Origin: Cryptomeria japonica | Taxonomy: Eukaryota > Streptophyta > Pinopsida > Cupressales > Cupressaceae | Direction: 5' to 3' | Assembly (NCBI RefSeq): GCF_030272615.1 | Contig: NC_081405.1 | Coordinates: 316,202,041 to 316,266,040, forward strand | DNA length: 64,000 bases | Part shown: positions 60,066 through 64,000 of the stretch, in pieces | Layout of the letters: the number at the start of each line of letters is the position of its first letter | Position numbering within the stretch: the stretch's first letter is position 1 | Translations under genes and position numbers: made by a program | The notes under the pieces: model-generated | Told to the model about the DNA's origin: nothing | Database searches by the model: none | Seen by the model: the letters and a program-made list of their open reading frames with translations, nothing else

Positions 60066-60760
60066 ATGATTAAAATTATTGATGAACAACTTCATGTATT
60101 AGAAGCAGTGGCAGAGGTAGATCCTCAAGTTGACAATTGGGCAATGGAGGAAAAGGATGTCAGGGTTTGGAAGGCTGCTAGCGATATGACAAAGAAATTG
60201 GATAAATGGAGAAAGGTTGAGATGATTCTAAAAGACATTAACGAAAAAATGTCTTTGAGGGTTGTGAGGAATATCATGGCTAAGATGAAGGTGAACTAAG
60301 AGGTACTAAAGAGAACAGTTGAGGAAATCTCAAGTTGAGCTAGGAGATGGAATTAAAGAATTCAACCTCCTTTCATGTTATACATGAGGAAATAGAATAC
60401 AAAAAGATGAAGTGAAAGAGATACATGGAGTTTACCTCTACAACGATGGATCACCTAACCTCTGTGGTGAAGGATACCTTTGAGTTAGGCACTCTAGCCT
60501 CTAGAAATAATTTAAACAAAAAAGGAAAGAGGATAATGCCCCGGCTCAATAGACCATTTCTTCATGTCTTTGATGGGTGCCTAGTTGTTGTTTGTTTTTT
60601 GGCTCTATTTCTAGTCTTGTTCTAGTTTTTTGTTGGTTTCTAGTGTGCTTTGGTGTCCTGTGTTTTTTGACTATGTGTGCACTCCTCGTGTGCCCCAAGG
60701 TAGTTTCTTTTTAGCAGAAATGTAAAGGTTCGAGCCTACCCTGCTTTAATTAATAAAAAA
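60066..60760 (+). pseudogene. Coiled-coil ORF remnant with LINE-like tail, copy B
   Basis: This is the counterpart of 56563-57290. An open piece at 60066-60299 (EEKDVRVWKAASDMTKKLDK) and another at 60425-60625 (MDHLTSVVKDTFELG, RPFLHVFDGC, then a hydrophobic end VVVCFLALFLVLF) are separated by stops. It ends near 60755 with TTAATAAAAAATT. Keeping both copies side by side shows which residues are shared, but no known domain appears. Confidence 0.4.
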
Positions 60761-60934
60761 TTTATGTATTTAATTCTAGTTACAAACTCCACTTATTTTA
60801 GTTTTAATTAAAATTTATTATCATCATGCATACTATTGTTTATCAAGAAGATATTTTAGGAATTTAGGAGATGCTTTGATAAAAAGAGTATCGCATGAAT
60901 TTATTTAGTTAGTTTTTATTTCTTATGAAGTAGA

Positions 60935-63900
60935 TTTTTTTTTTTTTTTGAAAAAAAGTGGTAAAGATTTATTCAGAAATCAAAGAAATACAAAGATCGG
61001 GCCTTAGGCCCACCAAAATAGCAACAAAAATTAAAAGGATCCTAAAAGAACTACCAACACCACCACTACAAAGTCCAGTGACCATAGAATTAGATTCGAT
61101 CGTCGGATTTCCAATGATAATACATTTTTGGAAAGCCCTCACAGAGATGACGTCAGACAAAGTAGGTCCTAAGGCCAACTAGTTTGGAATTATACCAAAA
61201 ACTAGGCTCATACTGAGCCTTGAAGAGGCTCAAAAATGACAATAAAAAGGAAACAAACATAAAAAGGAAATCGATCCTACAACACTGGGTTCTCTTGCAT
61301 CATCCTGTCTTCTAGCATTAACCTGTTTAAATTTTTTAGGATAATTAGGAGGTAGACCATCCCTTCCACTAAAATCCCAACCATCAACATGCTTTGAAGC
61401 CCACTTGGCCAAACAATTAGCCACTCTATTCCACTCCCTCGGAATATGACAAAAGGAAACAAATTCTAATGTATTACACAGTTGCAAAATCTGTCTGACC
61501 ATAGAAGCTAATTGCCAACTCACATCATTCAAATTTTGTTTTTTCAACATGTTCACAACAATCTAAGAATCTGACTCACAAATAACCTTCCTCCATCCTA
61601 AAGAACAACCTTGCTCAACAACAATCTTAATAGCTAGGGCCTCCATAAGATTGTTAGAGTGCTGCCCAATATAAATAGAGAAGGAAAAAACTACACAATC
61701 ATCATTACCTATACCTATACCTCCAATACCTCCATGTCCAGGAATCCCATAGGAAGAGCCATCTTTATTAATTTTTAAGATTCCCATAGGAGGGGGAATC
61801 CACCTTCCATTTATACTTATCCATTGCTTCACATGTCAAGATCTATTTCCAGCAACACAGTCCATTTTAATTTTCCAATTGTAGATTCCTTACAATATCA
61901 TAATTACCCAAATCAACATTTTCAGACAAATTGCACTTAGCCGAGATTTACTCATGAAGCCTATGAACTAGCTTCTGCCACAGCTGTGGACTCCCTATAT
62001 GTGAATCACAAAAGACCCTCTGATTCCTTTCTAGCCACAAATTCTAGATAATAAGGGCTAGCCCAATAGCTCGGGCCACTTGAAGAAAAGACGTCTTTGC
62101 TGGGGGTCTACCCAAGCTATCCCAAAAGTCAATTAAGGAGGTAGTATGTCAACAAGCATGTTGCCAAGCCTCCAACCACTTGTGCCAAATATCCCTAGAG
62201 AAAGGGCATAGAAAAAACAAGTGGGAGCAACCTTCCTCATTATGCATACAAAGATAATAGACAGATGGTCCCTAGAAGCCTGTCTTACGAAGATTATTGC
62301 ACGTGAGGCATTTCCTCTAAGCAACCAGCCATAAGAAAAAATTAAAAATTGGCCAAGAGAAGCTATTCCAAACCTTCTTCCACCAGGGAACATCCATCAA
62401 CCCATGCAATTGCCTATCAAGCTGAGCATAACCTTTAGCAATAGAAAACTTTCCTTTTGGGTTAGGACCCCAAGCCAAAATATCTCTCTCCTTGAGAGAA
62501 CTACTTAACCTGCCCTCCAAGATATTAACCAACACCACACAATCTTCATCTGAGCCAACCAATGGCTATTCAAGAGGATCGTTCCAGCAAGTCACCTCAA
62601 CCTGTCCAATGCGCGTAACTGTTTTAAAATTCTCCACCTTAACCCATCCAACATCAGTGAAAATGTTGCAAAGAGGCTAGAGCTATGGATAACTAGACAG
62701 AATAGGAGGGTGACCATCCCAAGGGTCTTGCCAAAAAATAGCTTCATAGCCTCTATTACAAATCCAGAAAAGGCCATCCTTAATAAGTTGGGCACCATTT
62801 TTAAGAGTATCCCAGATACAAGAGCCCTTGCCCACTAAACTAAGACGAGGCACCTCATGATCATTAGCACTAGGGAGATACTTGTGGGTTAAAAACTTGG
62901 CCCGCTCCTGATCCTGACTATTACACCACCTCCAATACATCTTAGCCACAAAGGCCTTGCTAACCAAAGCAATAGATCTAAGGCCAAGACCCCCAGCATG
63001 TCTCAGTCTACAAATAGAGTCCCATTTAGCTAAACTCCACTTAGAAGAAAGAAAACTACTAGACCAAAGAAATTGATGGGAAAGAGCATCGAACTCTCTC
63101 ACAAAGATGGAGGGGGGAGGCTGCACAAAACACCTATAAATGGGAAGCGCTTGCACCATAGTCTTCATAAGAATCACTCTTCTAGTAGAGGATAACCACA
63201 TGTAAGTCCAATGATTAACCTTGCAACGAAATTTATCCCAAATTCCTTACCAAAAATCTTCGCATTGAACCCCTAAATCTAAAGGAATCCCAAGGTACAA
63301 CAAAGGAAGGGACCTCGTCTGAAATATGAAGATCTTGGCAATCCTATTTTGAATAAGATGAGGATTATTGAAGAAATATATGGATGATTTATCTTCATTA
63401 ATTTTATGACTGGAGGCTTTGCAATAGATATCCAAAGTTCTCCTAAAATTCACTACCTCATTGATTCTGGCCCTACCCATCAAACCTACGTCATCCACAA
63501 ACTGAAGATGAGATTAGGGAGGTAGAGAATTGCTCCAACTCTAGCCCTAAATAAGACCATTTCTCACTTGGGAAGTGAGAAATCTACCAAGACCTTCAGC
63601 CATGAGAATAAATAAATAGGGAGATAAAGGGTCCCCTTGCCGAAGCCCCTACGAAGCACTAAACAAATCTGAGGGTTCCCCATTAATAAGAACTAAGAAG
63701 GAGGTAGAAGTCACACAGTTAAGAACCCAATTCACCCACTCTTCTCCAAAGCCAAAATCCAAAAAGGATCTTTTGGAATAAATCCCAACTCACCCTATCA
63801 CAAGCTTTGGCCATGTCAAGTTTAATAAACATATCATTCTCTTTAGAGGAAGCCATCAAATGAATAGCCTCCATTTCTATCACAAATCCATCAAGGATCT

Positions 63901-64000
63901 ATCTTCCATCAATGAAACCACCTTACTCCTTAGAAACCAAAGTATAGAGGAGAGGTTTGAATCATTAAAAAATTAATTTAATGATTGTCTTGTAGACAAC
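60935..64000 (-). mobile_element. L1-type LINE, 3' part, running off the window
   Basis: On the - strand the 3' end is an A tail of about 15 nt (poly-T at 60935-60949) after AATAAATCTTTACC. Upstream lie RNase H, a zf-RVT segment and RT, in the L1 order of plants. The 5' half lies beyond 64000. It cuts copy B of the direct duplication. Confidence 0.85.
61230..64000 (-). pseudogene. LINE ORF2: reverse transcriptase, zinc segment, RNase H (partial, broken)
   Basis: RT motifs on the - strand are LDMAKACDRVSW near 63800 (catalytic Asp), [13 protein letters not shown] near 63620, and FVDDVGLMG near 63490 (the YADD box in the form FVDD). Then come QTRSLPLLYLGIPL near 63310 and the region of 63201-62683 (VILMKTMVQALPIY, FLWSS, GGLGLRSI). 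The zf-RVT-like segment spans 62562-62133, and RNase H 61832-61230 (INKDGSSYG; NNLMEALAI; VICESDS; WNRVANCLAKW), with one TAG at the position of Gln after ESDS. Several frameshifts make it inactive. It would have encoded the enzyme that copies LINE RNA into chromosomal DNA. Confidence 0.85.

Larger units (their letters stand above)
58020..60934 (+). repeat. Direct duplication, copy B
   Basis: It starts CCAAGCATTTTATCCAAGG at the apparent end of copy A and runs colinear with it until the poly-T of a LINE at 60935. It lacks the 2.7-kb block, the 169-bp second unit and the 57326 insert, but has its own insert at 58628. Confidence 0.75.

Overview
The window looks like plant nuclear DNA, most probably a conifer or other gymnosperm. 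The basis is very dense nested LTR retrotransposons with plant-type copia and gypsy domains, plant L1-type LINEs that carry an RNase H domain, a class IV (hevein plus GH19) chitinase gene with two introns, and AT-rich intergenic DNA. The species cannot be fixed from the sequence alone. Nothing bacterial, plasmid-like or CRISPR-like was seen.

Positions 1-42830 are almost entirely a stack of LTR retrotransposons inserted into one another. A gypsy element, G0, ends at about 1649 on the + strand. An old, internally deleted gypsy element on the - strand (G1, about 1650-42830) is split by copia element C1 (4479-39790, +). C1 is split by copia C2 (10157-38119, +), C2 by copia C3 (16001-36793, -), and C3, inside one of its LTRs, by a Tat-like gypsy element with two RNase H domains (G2, 21823-35933, -). 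The joints are supported by paired LTRs, primer-binding sites, polypurine tracts and 5-bp target duplications (gcatc for C2, acacc for G2, and 4-of-5 matches for C1 and C3). By eye, LTR divergence falls from the outer elements to the inner ones, which agrees with this order. All coding regions in the stack are broken. In C1 and C2 nearly all the stops look like C-to-T or G-to-A changes.

Positions 42831-48413 hold about 840 bp of unassigned AT-rich DNA and another decayed copia element (C4, 43671-48413, -). C4 ends about 180 bp beyond the stop codon of the only apparently intact host gene, a class IV chitinase on the - strand (48597-49617, three exons, 284 codons). About 2 kb upstream of that gene holds no recognised gene.

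From 51751 to the end lies a direct duplication: copy A from 51751 and copy B from 58020. Each copy was hit later by different non-LTR insertions. Copy A carries a 2.7-kb insert combining a LINE RNase H end with an uncharacterised coiled-coil protein gene. Copy B is cut at 60935 by the 3' part of an L1-type LINE that runs out of the window. Two very short LINE tails (57326-57386 and 58628-58719) can be recognised because the other copy keeps the empty site.

The chitinase is the one gene likely to serve the plant, as a secreted defence or wall enzyme. The rest is transposon structure. Its most unusual parts are candidate conserved RNA hairpins and tandem arrays in the untranslated regions of G1 and G2.
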